A DNA stretch of 64,000 nucleotides. Origin: Kitasatospora sp. NA04385 (GTDB lineage Bacteria > Actinomycetota > Actinomycetes > Streptomycetales > Streptomycetaceae). Shown piece after piece: positions 17,358-26,199 of the stretch. The stretch spans positions 6,077,001-6,141,000 of the forward strand of contig NZ_CP054919.1 in assembly GCF_013364235.1 (NCBI RefSeq), read 5' to 3'. Made by a program: the position numbers and the translations under genes. The first letter of the stretch is position 1. Every line of letters starts with the position of its first letter. Under the pieces are notes generated by a model that saw only the letters and a program-made list of their open reading frames with translations, was not told the origin of the DNA and ran no database searches.

Positions 17358-17779
17358 CCGGAGGAGGGACCTTGGGCAGTTCGACCAGAGCGCCGATGCT
17401 CAGATGCTAGGCGAGCGGGTCTTGAGGTTGCGGCAGTCGATTAGCGTGCTGCAAGCGCAGCGCCGTGCTGCAGGGATGGAGTACCGGATCAGCGCCGATC
17501 AGGGATACCGGCCTGTGTCGCTTCGTGATGCCGGTGGCAGAGCTTGAACGCTGCTGGACGGGGTGGCTGCTCCTGCGGCGGCCCCACAGATCGGGACCGT
17601 AGCGAAGGTGGCGACGTTCGACTTCGCCCTCCCCGCACCTGCTGCCATCAGCTACGCGTGCGAAGCCAGGCCACCGCCGCCAGGCTAGGAAGGGCAACTT
17701 TAATTGGTGTACCCGGAGTCGTCAGCGTCACAAGTCGGCCAGCGCTACACCCCCAACGGCACAGGCCCTTACGGCCCGC
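17358..17779. other. Decayed sequence between IS and helicase gene
   Basis: No convincing gene is present in this 422-bp stretch. A reading from about 17371 to 17545 on the plus strand (QMLGERVLRLRQSISVLQAQ then RRAAGMEYRIS) looks protein-like but has no start or ribosome site. A second short reading ends METSR at about 17809. These could be remnants of genes cut by the IS. The family is not recognised. Confidence 0.4.
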
Positions 17780-20700
17780 TCAGCCTGACCATGGAGACCT
17801 CGCGATAGTCAGCTGTCCGTTCACCAGGAAGAGACTTAGCGGCAGCCCGCTGTCGAGTACGGCGAGAACGTCGACCTGGTGCTGGACCTGGATGTATCCC
17901 GCGCGGATTGGTCCGACGAAGACGCTGAGCGTCGGCGAGTCGGGGGTCGGCCGCTCCAGGGTGGCTTCGCCTACGGCCGGTTCCCTCCATGAGTCAAGGA
18001 CAACATCGACGCTGACGGTTCTGCCGCCTATCAGTTCGCCAATCAGATCCCGTGGCTGACGCACGTATTCCAGAAGTTCATCGATCTCCCGCGGCGTGGC
18101 TTGGAACAGGGAGAGCCAGCCGTCAATCTGCCAGGCGGACACCCACTCCTTCATGTCTGCGGACGGGATGTGCTGGCTGGCTGCTACGGAACCCATGGCA
18201 TGGGCGAGGCGGCGCGAGGTTATCCCAGAGGTGAGCAGCTTCAGGGCTTGGGCTGTGTCGACGCCGTGTCGCAAGTACCAGCCGGTCTCAAGGTGGAGTC
18301 GGGTGCGGGAACCGAAGTCGGAGAGTTGCGTGTTGACCAGGTGGATCAGCGCACCAAGGGTCCACGACAAGGCGTGCTCGAAGGTGCGACTGATGTTGTC
18401 GACAGTCTGTTCCAGTGCCCACACCCGCTCTACGGTCGGCAGCCAGCGCTGTGCGAGTCGAGGGATTGGCAGGCCGGAGGTCCAGTCGGTGATTGCTTGG
18501 CTCACTGGTACTTCCAGGGGGCTGCCCCGGTGCTCCCGGTCGGTGAACCTCCAGTTTCCCTCAACCTCGGGCAGACCGAGCAGCGTGTCGAGGACGCGGT
18601 GCTCGGCGAGGAAGTCGAGCGTGCGGCGAAGTGGCCACTCGTCCGGTGCCAGTGACCACCCTTCGAAGTCGCCTTCCCACTGTGTCTCGTCATGGTGTGC
18701 TGTCAGGGCACGGATCTCAAAGGTGAGCCACCGGGCGAGCTCGTCGAGGTTGCGGGCGGTGAATAGGCTGGTGCCGGTTGTGGCCCAGCGCCTGCGGGTT
18801 ACAGGGTTGGTCGCGGCGTGAACTGCGGCGACCTTCTCGGCCAGCGATAGCCACCTTGAGCGTACCTGGGGGTCCTCCACGAGCTGGAGTGCGGGGAGGT
18901 TCTCGACGGCCTTGAGAGGCGTGATGTCCAAGGCGGGCATCGAGCCGAGGGCGTCCACCGTGAACCACACGTAGGCGGCGAAGTCCGCGACCAGCGTGCC
19001 CGCGAGTTTGAGCACCTCGTCAGCGTCGTTTCGGACCCTGTTTTCAGCCTCAGCGAGCTGTTCCAGGACTTGGGCGTCCAGTAGGGCTGAGGTGACGTGT
19101 AGCTGGTCATCGCGCGGGGTGAGTCGGTCGAAGTCGGCAGTCGTGGGTGTGACCTGTCGAGTGAGAAGTATCCATCCCTCGCTCTCGCGGCCTGCGCGCC
19201 CGGCCCGGCCGACTGCGTTTAGCAGCTCCGCGTCGGTCATCTGCCGTTGTCTTTCGTAGGTACGGAAGTCCCCGTCGATTGAATGATGGACGATGACTGT
19301 GCGTACAGGCAGGTTGACGCCGTCGGTCAAGGTGCTGGTGCTGGCGATCGCCAGGAGCTGCCCGGTGCGCAACGCGTCCTCGATCGCCTCTAGGACATCG
19401 TCGGGCAGCGCGCCGTGGTGGTAGGCGACGCCCTTGCGTGCGCACGACACCAAGGGGTGTTCCTCCCCTAGGGTTTCGGATAGGTAGACAGCCAAGGGCT
19501 CGGCCTCGGCCCGCGCTTCCAGGTGATCGGCTATCGCTCGTGCGGTGTTGCGGGCGTCCTTTCTTGTCGAGACGACCATCAGCACGCTGCCCTTGGTCGT
19601 CAGGTAGGCGGCGCCTGCCGCGAACAGTTGGTAGTTCGCGGTGCCGCCTGCGAGCAAGGTGTCCCTGCTCCAGTCCCCTTCGTACGTCTCGGCGAATGAT
19701 CGTCGCCCGAGCTCCCGGGTGAGCAGCACCGTCGGTTTGGACGCCGTAGTGGGGCGCAGGGCCATCCGCAGGGCCATCGGCACTACAGCTTTGATGCGCC
19801 CGCGGGCTCTTTTGGTGGGCTTGCGCTCAGTCCGTTCCACGCGATCTCGCATGTAGTGCGGGGACAGCAATCCGTGCAGGCGCCGCGGTCCACGCCAGGT
19901 GTCGCTGAAGAACACCTCCTCCGGCGGGTGGGTCGGGTCCAACCAAGACGCCAGCGCCGCCCGGTTCCCCACGGCTGCGGACAGCAGCACTAGCCGCGGC
20001 GCACCCGGGTGAACCTGGCAGAACGCCAGCAGTCCCTCCAGTACAAAGCCTCGTTGGGCTTGCGCCATGTGATGGGCCTCGTCCACCACGATCAGCCCGA
20101 CGCCGTCGAGGGCCTCCACGGGATCGTGGCGCAGCATGTGCATCAGCCGTTCGGGAGTGAGGATCTCCACGTCGTCGTTGAGATTTCCCAATGTCCTGTC
20201 GCTAATGGGGAAGTCCGGCAGATCGGCGGCCAGCCGCCGTCCCAGCAGCCGCAGCCGCCCACGCAGGGCTTGCCGCATCTCGCGGCCGAGGCTACGCATC
20301 GGCGACACGTACAGCACCCGGCCGCGGGCTTGCGCCAGATGCGCGCAGATCACCAGCTGTGCCATGAGCGTCTTGCCTGCGCTCGTGGGTACGCTGATGA
20401 GGCTACGCGTCGTCGCGGGGTCGACAGGGTTTCCCCGCTCGAGTTCGAGCAGTTTGCGCTGCGGCGGCCACAGCGTGAGCACCGGCGGGCTTGAGAGTGC
20501 GAAGGTCCGGGCGACGGCCGGCGGCGTACCTGGTGGCAGTAGCTGGTAGAGGCTGCTGTCAGAGAGGTCCTCACTGAGCTCGAGTAGGTGCGAGGCCACC
20601 CAGCGCGCAAGCAAGTCGCCGGTACCAGTCTGCTGCGCCACGACATCCCCGAGTAGTTGCACCGCGGTGTCGAGGTCATTCTGGTCGCCAAATGCGAGGT

Positions 20701-21322
20701 GCTGATGGAGGTGGTGAACTGCGTTGACGACGGCCTCGGCCGGACCGTACATGGTGCCGGCCAGCGTGTCCGGCCGATCGAAGCGGCGGCCGAGAAGTGC
20801 GCGGAGTTGGGCAAGCTGGTGGCGCCAAGCCCGAAGCACCGTGGTGAGTTTGGGGCGATCCATGCCGAGGAAGGCCACGCCCGCCTCGAGAGCGAGGGTT
20901 TCGATGTGGTCGGGGAGCTCTGCGTCAGTTGTTACGAGCCGTTCGACTGTGCGGTAGACCGCAGTGGCGTTGGGGTCCTGCTCGCATCGCCGGTAGCCAG
21001 CCTGCGCGGCAAATGCGATCTTCAGACGCTCGGTATCGTCGTGCTCACCGGCGAGGGCGAGGTCGAGGACGTGCGCACTGACGGCGAACGCGTGACGGAC
21101 CTGCGCGGGGTCATAGTCCGCGGCGCCAGGGCTGACTGCGGCAAGGCCGTGGAGGAGCCACGCAGTGTTCAGGACCTCCTCCGGAACACCTGCGCCGGCC
21201 CGCACGGCATTGATCTCCAGCTCCGTCAGGAGGGCAAGAAGCTCCGCAGGGGCTGGGAGGATCGCACCGCTGTGATCACCAAGGGCAAGAGTCAGTACCT
21301 GAAGGTCTAGAGTGCGTTCCAC
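17780..21322 (-). CDS. HamB-like Ski2-type SF2 helicase
   Basis: The 1180-residue protein has a ~300-residue helical N-terminus, then SF2 motifs in Ski2-like form: motif I VPTSAGKT (311-318), motif II DEAH (414-417), motif III SAA (448-450) and motif VI LLNAVGRAGRAGR (about 700-712). A C-terminal region of about 450 residues has no recognised domain. Ski2-like helicases of this size, coupled to a small PD-(D/E)XK nuclease, are the Hachiman layout, in which HamB is the ATP-driven DNA sensor that releases HamA. The GTG start at 21322 lies inside the last 16 bp of the upstream nuclease gene, so the two are translationally coupled. GC content is lower than in the flanking chromosome. Other nuclease-helicase systems (for example AbpAB) remain possible. 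Confidence 0.7.
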   Translation of the reverse strand: MERTLDLQVLTLALGDHSGAILPAPAELLALLTELEINAVRAGAGVPEEVLNTAWLLHGLAAVSPGAADYDPAQVRHAFAVSAHVLDLALAGEHDDTERLKIAFAAQAGYRRCEQDPNATAVYRTVERLVTTDAELPDHIETLALEAGVAFLGMDRPKLTTVLRAWRHQLAQLRALLGRRFDRPDTLAGTMYGPAEAVVNAVHHLHQHLAFGDQNDLDTAVQLLGDVVAQQTGTGDLLARWVASHLLELSEDLSDSSLYQLLPPGTPPAVARTFALSSPPVLTLWPPQRKLLELERGNPVDPATTRSLISVPTSAGKTLMAQLVICAHLAQARGRVLYVSPMRSLGREMRQALRGRLRLLGRRLAADLPDFPISDRTLGNLNDDVEILTPERLMHMLRHDPVEALDGVGLIVVDEAHHMAQAQRGFVLEGLLAFCQVHPGAPRLVLLSAAVGNRAALASWLDPTHPPEEVFFSDTWRGPRRLHGLLSPHYMRDRVERTERKPTKRARGRIKAVVPMALRMALRPTTASKPTVLLTRELGRRSFAETYEGDWSRDTLLAGGTANYQLFAAGAAYLTTKGSVLMVVSTRKDARNTARAIADHLEARAEAEPLAVYLSETLGEEHPLVSCARKGVAYHHGALPDDVLEAIEDALRTGQLLAIASTSTLTDGVNLPVRTVIVHHSIDGDFRTYERQRQMTDAELLNAVGRAGRAGRESEGWILLTRQVTPTTADFDRLTPRDDQLHVTSALLDAQVLEQLAEAENRVRNDADEVLKLAGTLVADFAAYVWFTVDALGSMPALDITPLKAVENLPALQLVEDPQVRSRWLSLAEKVAAVHAATNPVTRRRWATTGTSLFTARNLDELARWLTFEIRALTAHHDETQWEGDFEGWSLAPDEWPLRRTLDFLAEHRVLDTLLGLPEVEGNWRFTDREHRGSPLEVPVSQAITDWTSGLPIPRLAQRWLPTVERVWALEQTVDNISRTFEHALSWTLGALIHLVNTQLSDFGSRTRLHLETGWYLRHGVDTAQALKLLTSGITSRRLAHAMGSVAASQHIPSADMKEWVSAWQIDGWLSLFQATPREIDELLEYVRQPRDLIGELIGGRTVSVDVVLDSWREPAVGEATLERPTPDSPTLSVFVGPIRAGYIQVQHQVDVLAVLDSGLPLSLFLVNGQLTIARSPWSG

Positions 21323-22200
21323 ACATAGCTCCTCACGTCCTTGGAGAAATCACCAAGTTCATCGATTCCGATAATCAGCCCTGCCATCGCGCCGTCGTGC
21401 CTGTGCGAGGTGAAGTGCGTGTGAGACAGGTGGAACGCCTGATGCGGGACCGCAGCCTCGTCGAGTGCCACGCTCACCCCCGCGTTGCTGGAAGGGGCTG
21501 CCTGCACCCATTGCCGCACTAGGGTGCTGACAAACGCGTGCGAGTCCTTGGAAAGGTGTTTGTCGGCGAACGACATCATCGCCAGGTATTCGGCCCCGCT
21601 CGCGCCGAGCTGACGCCACGCGTTCCGGATCGTCGTTCCCACATCGCTCGACTTCGCGGGGTCGGCCGTGAATTTCTTCATCTCCCATAGCCTGAAGGAG
21701 AATCCGCCCTCCGCGCCTGTCAGACGGTGAACGACGATCCCGTCACCACCACTGTCCGTCACCGTTCCGCTCGGCGAGTTGATGATTTCGATTGTACGGT
21801 CGGCCTCCGGCGGGAGCTCGCGCGTTGTCAAGTACCACAGCCACTCGCCGACATATCCGATGAGAGCGTTGGTCGCCTCCTCTCCCGCCGCCTTGAACAC
21901 CGGTATGGCAAAGGCGAGCACCTCCGCGCGGTCGTCGCCAGTCAGCTTCGTTCCCGAGAGCGCGGCATGCCGCCACAGGCTGTAGGCCGCCGGTTGATTG
22001 CCGGTGCGATCCTTCATGACCGAATCGGCCACGATCCACGCCGCCGCTGCCCGTGCCTCCGCGCTCAAGTCGTCGAAGACGACCAGCTCCCACGGACACA
22101 CTTGCCCGGTTCCCTTGCTCGAGCGGTCGAACAACGCAGTCAGCCGCCCACCAACAGCATCAGCCCGCCGCTGCGCGTCGTAGGCCGGTATAGAGGCCAC
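21307..22200 (-). CDS. HamA-like PD-(D/E)XK nuclease (putative antiphage effector)
   Basis: The 297-residue protein has a probable nuclease core: Glu in GYVGEW (about 119), Asp in GGDGIV (153), then the beta strand with E-M-K in RLWEMKK (173-175). The order E...D...ExK and the length fit DUF1837/HamA-type effectors of Hachiman, which degrade DNA when released by the helicase partner. I infer the relationship from architecture and motif order, not from a recognised full-length match. The GTG start at 22200 has a GAGGAG ribosome site. It is the first gene of the operon and overlaps the helicase gene by 16 bp. Lower GC and the island context suggest horizontal transfer. Confidence 0.6.
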   Translation of the reverse strand: MASIPAYDAQRRADAVGGRLTALFDRSSKGTGQVCPWELVVFDDLSAEARAAAAWIVADSVMKDRTGNQPAAYSLWRHAALSGTKLTGDDRAEVLAFAIPVFKAAGEEATNALIGYVGEWLWYLTTRELPPEADRTIEIINSPSGTVTDSGGDGIVVHRLTGAEGGFSFRLWEMKKFTADPAKSSDVGTTIRNAWRQLGASGAEYLAMMSFADKHLSKDSHAFVSTLVRQWVQAAPSSNAGVSVALDEAAVPHQAFHLSHTHFTSHRHDGAMAGLIIGIDELGDFSKDVRSYVWNAL

Positions 22201-22440
22201 TCCAAACTCCTCACGCCCCCTGGGGAGTACATCTTAGGGAGAACATCCGTTCCAGAGCTGTCAGGCATCGGTGGCGGCCTACTCAGGGAGCCGGCAGTCC
22301 GTGCATCGACGGCGCGAGGCTGAACGGGCCGTGGATCAACCATCTCGACGGAGACTCTGTCGGCGCAGAGAGTAGTGGCGTCGAGGTCCCAGCCGTGGGA
22401 GAGCAGAGTCAACAGTTCAGAGGGGCGCGGCCGTCTTGGT

Positions 22441-23715
22441 TCACTGGACCAGCCGCAAGTGACGTATGGGTGCTTCGAGCGTGATCGATGTTCCTGTGTT
22501 GCTTCCTTGGCTCAGATCGGGTGCCGGGTGCCGGTCTGCTGCGAGGTGCTTGCTGAGGGTCCGACCAGCCTTCTCGATGGAGCTCTTGTCCGGGTGCAGA
22601 TAGCGCTGGGTCGTGGTGATGTGTCCGTGTCCGGCGATCTTCTGGAGGACGTGGATGGGGACGCCGGCGTCGGCGAGCCAGGTGAGGCCGGTGTGCCGGA
22701 GGTCGTGGCGGCGCAGGTACTCGTAGCCGAGGCTAACGACGACTTCGTCCCAGTGGGTGGCGTCGCGCAGGATGGCGGTGGTGATGCGGCCGCCGCGCGG
22801 GCCGGTGAAGAGGCGGGCCATGGGGTCGTTGCCGACGACGTTCATGCGCCGGTTCACGAGGTCGCGGATCTCTTCGATGATGGGGACGGTGCGCCGCCGT
22901 TTGCCCTTGGTGCCCTTGTCGATGAGGCCGCCGGGGGCGGTGGTGGTCTGGCGGCACAGGTCCCAGGTCCAGTCGAAGCGGTTGATGTCTTTGACGCGGA
23001 CGCCGGAGACCTCGCCGATGCGGGCGGCGGTGCAGGCGGCGAAGCGGACGATGTCGCCCCAGCCGCGGTAGTGGTTGTGGGAGCGTTCGACCAGGGCGTT
23101 GGCGAGTTCGTCGAGGGCGTCCCAGTCGGCGAGGGCGAGGGATCGGGGGTCGTCGAGTTCGTCCTCTGCTTTCTTGTAGAGGCGTTGCCAGCCGTTGATG
23201 CGTGAGGGGTTGAAGTCGATGAGGCCGTCGCGGACGGCCTGCTCCATGACGCGGACGAGCGGGGCGAGGCTGTTCTTGACAGAGGAGACGCTGAGCCCGT
23301 CGGCGATCCAGGAGTGGAGGGCCCGGTCGGTGATGCCGTTGGTGATGTTGGTGACGGGTATGTGGCCGATGACCGGGACGACGCGCAGTTTCCAGCCCGC
23401 GGTATAGGGGTCGAGGGTGGTGGTCTCCAGTCCGCGCATCGCCAGGCCCCAGTTCTCGTCGCCGTAGTCGGCGAGGGTCATGGTGAGGGTTCTGGGGGTG
23501 ATACCGCGTCCTGCGGCCCGTTCCATGCGGGCGATCCATGCTTCGGCCTCGGCCTCCGTGGGGACGGAGGCGGAAGCGGACTTGCGGCCGCCGCTGTTGG
23601 GTTCTGTCCAGCGCACGCGGGCGCGGTAGCGGAACTCCGGGCGGCGATCGGGTCGGTGCTCGATGTCGGTGGTGAGCTTGACACCCATCGGGATGAGCGG
23701 GGTGCGGTCGGACAT
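22441..23715 (-). CDS. Tyrosine recombinase / integrase of the island
   Basis: The 424-residue protein has an N-terminal arm-binding and core-binding region (SAM-like, residues about 75-190) and a catalytic domain with Arg in TAARIGEVSGV, HDLRH, the second His in AGHGHITTTQRY and the nucleophile Tyr in the same segment. It would integrate and excise the island at a tRNA-type site. The start codon follows directly on the stop of the excisionase gene (TGA-ATG), so the two are co-transcribed. The gene lies about 750 bp from the tRNA-Lys fragment, consistent with that fragment being its attachment site. Confidence 0.9.
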   Translation of the reverse strand: MSDRTPLIPMGVKLTTDIEHRPDRRPEFRYRARVRWTEPNSGGRKSASASVPTEAEAEAWIARMERAAGRGITPRTLTMTLADYGDENWGLAMRGLETTTLDPYTAGWKLRVVPVIGHIPVTNITNGITDRALHSWIADGLSVSSVKNSLAPLVRVMEQAVRDGLIDFNPSRINGWQRLYKKAEDELDDPRSLALADWDALDELANALVERSHNHYRGWGDIVRFAACTAARIGEVSGVRVKDINRFDWTWDLCRQTTTAPGGLIDKGTKGKRRRTVPIIEEIRDLVNRRMNVVGNDPMARLFTGPRGGRITTAILRDATHWDEVVVSLGYEYLRRHDLRHTGLTWLADAGVPIHVLQKIAGHGHITTTQRYLHPDKSSIEKAGRTLSKHLAADRHPAPDLSQGSNTGTSITLEAPIRHLRLVQ

Positions 23716-24024
23716 TCAGGCTGCCTCGGATGGGTCGGTGCGCTTCTGGGCGAGCCACAGCTGGGTGTCGGGGATGCTGTAGAGGTAGAGCCGGGGCGCG
23801 ATCTGGACGAAGGGCGGGCCTTGCGGGGGAGTGGCGGAGCGCCAGCGCCGCAGGGTCGAGGGGTCGACCTTCAGCAGCGAGGCGAGTTCCTCGGTCGAGT
23901 ACCAGCCGCTGTGCAGGAGGTCGAACTCCGTTGCCGGGTCGGGTTCGTGCGCGGGGCAGGCGGCGATGGCCGGAGTCGGGTTCGAGAGCCGGTTCGTGGC
24001 GGGGATGTGGGATCGGGCGTGCAT
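23716..24024 (-). CDS. Excisionase-like HTH (MerR/AlpA-type) protein
   Basis: The 102-residue protein has a MerR-like winged HTH (WYSTEELASLLKVDPSTLRRW followed by a short wing and YSIPDTQLWL), the usual fold of actinobacterial excisionases encoded directly upstream of integrase genes. It would bend attachment-site DNA and favour excision, and may regulate the operon. Its TGA stop directly abuts the integrase ATG. The first 35 residues are a low-complexity tail, so an internal start is possible. Confidence 0.75.
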   Translation of the reverse strand: MHARSHIPATNRLSNPTPAIAACPAHEPDPATEFDLLHSGWYSTEELASLLKVDPSTLRRWRSATPPQGPPFVQIAPRLYLYSIPDTQLWLAQKRTDPSEAA

Positions 24025-24445
24025 GGTCTCCCTCTGCTGGGTGGTGGAGCCGCGTGGGCTCGGCCGGGCACGCCCACAGTCACCTGTCCGCCTGGACGGG
24101 CGGAACAGGGTTTGGCGTGCTGGATGGGGCAGACCGTATGCACGCCTGGTTGTGTGAAGCGCGTCGAGATTCGGCGGGCAGGCCGGGTGGGAGGCGACCT
24201 GGCGTCTGCGATCGCAGAAGAGCGTCTGTCACTGTCGGAGGTCGCTGCAGGTCGGCCCAGGGCGGGAGCCGATTCTTGGTGCCGGCTGCGATGCGCGCTG
24301 CGGATGGCGTCCTTGTCTGGTGGGGTGCGGTCGGGCTGTCCTGGCGATGCTTCGGGGTACCCTGAAAGTGGCGGTAGACGAGGAGCTTCGGACACGGTCT
24401 GTGACGAGGTAAGGGGCGCTGCATGGTCGGTGCCTGACGTCCCAC
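24025..24445. other. Non-coding region upstream of excisionase, towards attachment site
   Basis: No gene is supported. The stretch holds CCGCCTGGACGGGCGG-type inverted repeats just upstream of the excisionase and a 19-bp sequence (24066-24084, GGGCACGCCCACAGTCACC) that recurs upstream of the second integrase gene at 28723-28741. Promoter and Xis/Int arm-binding sites are expected here, but I cannot define them. Confidence 0.4.
24066..24084 (+). repeat. 19-bp repeat shared with 28723-28741
   Basis: GGGCACGCCCACAGTCACC lies 42 bp upstream of the first excisionase start and again 93 bp upstream of the second integrase start, in the same orientation relative to both genes. It may be a shared regulatory site or a chance match in GC-rich DNA. 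Confidence 0.45.
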
Positions 24446-24464
24446 CGCAGCTAACTCAAGAGCT

Positions 24465-24513
24465 GCGGACTTTTAATCCGTAGGTTCAGGGTTCGAACCC
24501 CTGGCGGCCCACC
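24465..24513 (+). other. Truncated tRNA-Lys(TTT) 3' end, probable displaced attachment site
   Basis: Anticodon stem-loop GCGGA-CTTTTAA-TCCGT (anticodon TTT at 24472-24474), T-arm CAGGG-TTCGAAC-CCCTG and 3' acceptor GCGGCCC-A-CC match a tRNA-Lys 3' part. The 5' acceptor strand (GGGCCGC expected) and a normal D-arm are missing. In their place is a perfect hairpin, CCGCAGCT-N8-AGCTGCGG (24445-24468). This is what remains when an element integrates at the anticodon-to-3'-end region of a tRNA and displaces the original 3' half. The terminator that follows is the native flank of a tRNA gene. The reconstituted full tRNA-Lys is not in the window. Confidence 0.7.
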
Positions 24514-24520
24514 CGACGCG

Positions 24521-24555
24521 AGGCCAGGTCAGATGCTGTCTGACCTGGCCTTATT
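24521..24555 (+). terminator. Terminator following tRNA-Lys remnant
   Basis: A perfect 13-bp stem, AGGCCAGGTCAGA (24521-24533) against TCTGACCTGGCCT (24539-24551), has a 5-base loop and a short TTATT tail. Confidence 0.8.
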
Positions 24556-24796
24556 CGTGCCCGTAGCGGTTTGGGGCTCGCTCGCGCCGCTCGGGATAGT
24601 GCCCGGAATGCCGGAATTGTGGACCAGTGCGGGGACGGTGCGGGGACGACGCCCCCGAACCGCCCCCTCGGACCCCCTTTCCACCCACGTCCACCACCCT
24701 CCAACCGGCCCCGGACCCGTCGTGCTACGTCACGATCCGTGGATCAAAATCCCCGCAGAGCTGACGCGCCGATGGGGCCGGTTCCAGACTGTCCGG

Positions 24797-26164
24797 ATGA
24801 AGACGCTCGACTACGGCCAGCTCGCGGAAGCGATGAGGCACCCGCGCCACCACGAGATGCAGCAGGACCTGGTGCCGCTGATCGAGCAGGTGCGTGCCTG
24901 CCACAGCGAGCGGGACGGCTACGAGGTGCAGGCCGAACTCCTGGGTCGGCTCCTGGCGGTGGAAGAGGACCGGTTGGCCTTTAGCCAAGCGGTCAAGCGG
25001 ATGAAGAAGGGTCTCGCGCCGCAGCCAGGAGCACCGGAGCCGGCGTCGGGCCGCGACCCCGGGGAGATCGACACTTGGATCTTCGAACGCGACCTGTGCG
25101 AGAGGCTCGGTCGGCAACTGCGCAGCCTGGGGGACTCCCTGGCCTGGCGGGCGTTCAACTACGACCGCCGTGTCCTGCTCTCCTGGTGCCGCAACATGCC
25201 GTCGGGCATGGTGGCGGGGAAGAAGGGGCTGGCGGCCGAACTCGCCTTCGTCGAGGAGCAGTGGCGAGAGCACGGCCGGTTCGCTCTGATGCACGACCTG
25301 ACGAACTGCCTGCGGATCGGCGACGTCACCGTGTGGGACCCGGAGGCCGGCCCGCGGATCGTGGAGATCAAGACCAGCGAGCGCCACCGGCAGTCCAAGC
25401 AGCAGCGCCGGATCGACGCCGCCCACGCAGCCCTCGACGCCGGCGGGAACCTGCCCGGCGACCACCCCGACGAGCGAATCCACGACCTCGGCATCCCGCT
25501 CCGCACCCACCTCGACCTGCTGGGCTTCGCGGCCGAGAGGGCCGCCAGCGAGGCCGTGTGCGCGCTGAAGGTCCCCGGTAGCCGCGCGCTGTGCGTCGTG
25601 GACGTCTACGGGATGCACGCGCAGGGCTGGACGGACGACGAGTTCGGGGCACAGCTGGAGAAGCAGTGGCGGGCCGCGAAGCGGCGGGCGGGCATCGACG
25701 CCTCGCCCGAACTGAACATCCAGTTCAACAGCTTGGACTCGGCCGCCCGCGACCCGCTGCGGGTTCCCTGGGCCAGCTACCCGCTGCACCCGGTGCTCTG
25801 CGCCCGCCTGATCGGCGACATGGCCGTCTTCACCGTGGAGACCTCTGGGCCGCGGCTCGCCGACGACCTCACCGGCCGCGGGCTGCCTGCCACCTGGGTG
25901 CGGTTCCCGGCGCCTGACGGACCGGTGCAGCCGGGGGAGGTCGTGATGGAGATCGACACTTCCCGGTCTCTCGCCACCGGCCCCGGGGGCAGCCTGATTC
26001 TGCAGAAGAAACTGCAGGCCCAGCGCTCCGAGTTGGACCGTTACATGATCGAGCTGATGGATCAGGACTCGTGGGTGGCCGGCATCCGGCACCTGGCTCA
26101 TGCTCCGGACATCTCCAGTCGACCCTGGCCGGTGTTCCGCGACGAGCACCTGGTCTGGTGCTGA
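24797..26164 (+). CDS. Putative PD-(D/E)XK nuclease-fold protein, unknown function
   Basis: This 455-residue protein is not a family I recognise. Its centre carries a nuclease-like core: Glu in GLAAELAF (about 148), Asp in IGDVTVWDP (176), then RIVEIKTSERHRQSKQQRR with E190-x-K192 followed by a basic helix, the order of PD-(D/E)XK endonucleases. The N-terminal 100 residues are helical and charged; the C-terminal half has no visible motif. Start choice is uncertain: ATG 24797 has a weak ribosome site, and GTG 24720 would add 26 residues. Readings from 24533 overlap the terminator and were rejected. It stands alone between the tRNA-Lys remnant and the prophage, a typical place for a single-gene defence or a relic of an earlier element. 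Confidence 0.6.
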   Translation: MKTLDYGQLAEAMRHPRHHEMQQDLVPLIEQVRACHSERDGYEVQAELLGRLLAVEEDRLAFSQAVKRMKKGLAPQPGAPEPASGRDPGEIDTWIFERDLCERLGRQLRSLGDSLAWRAFNYDRRVLLSWCRNMPSGMVAGKKGLAAELAFVEEQWREHGRFALMHDLTNCLRIGDVTVWDPEAGPRIVEIKTSERHRQSKQQRRIDAAHAALDAGGNLPGDHPDERIHDLGIPLRTHLDLLGFAAERAASEAVCALKVPGSRALCVVDVYGMHAQGWTDDEFGAQLEKQWRAAKRRAGIDASPELNIQFNSLDSAARDPLRVPWASYPLHPVLCARLIGDMAVFTVETSGPRLADDLTGRGLPATWVRFPAPDGPVQPGEVVMEIDTSRSLATGPGGSLILQKKLQAQRSELDRYMIELMDQDSWVAGIRHLAHAPDISSRPWPVFRDEHLVWC

Positions 26165-26199
26165 CCGACCGGGGCGGCTCGGGCCTGTGCTACCTGGGG

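Larger units (their letters stand above)
16053..24513. mobile_element. Acquired genomic island with integrase and HamAB-like operon
   Basis: Between the intact tRNA-Pro and a truncated tRNA-Lys 3' end lie an IS5-family insertion, decayed non-coding DNA, a nuclease/helicase operon, a tyrosine integrase and an excisionase. Base composition is clearly less GC-rich than on either side from about 17.3 to 22.4 kb. The integrase abuts the tRNA-Lys fragment, so that fragment is the likely right end. The left end is uncertain: no matching tRNA-Lys is visible, and the IS may have removed it. The left boundary given here is simply the end of the tRNA-Pro. Confidence 0.55.

Noticed and set aside
24445..24513. 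Functional tRNA-Lys gene
   Set aside because: The 5' acceptor strand and D-arm are missing, so it cannot fold into a full cloverleaf.
16053..24513. Island inserted in tRNA-Pro with a clear direct repeat
   Set aside because: I could not find a second copy of the tRNA-Pro 3' end in the window, so the left attachment site is left open.
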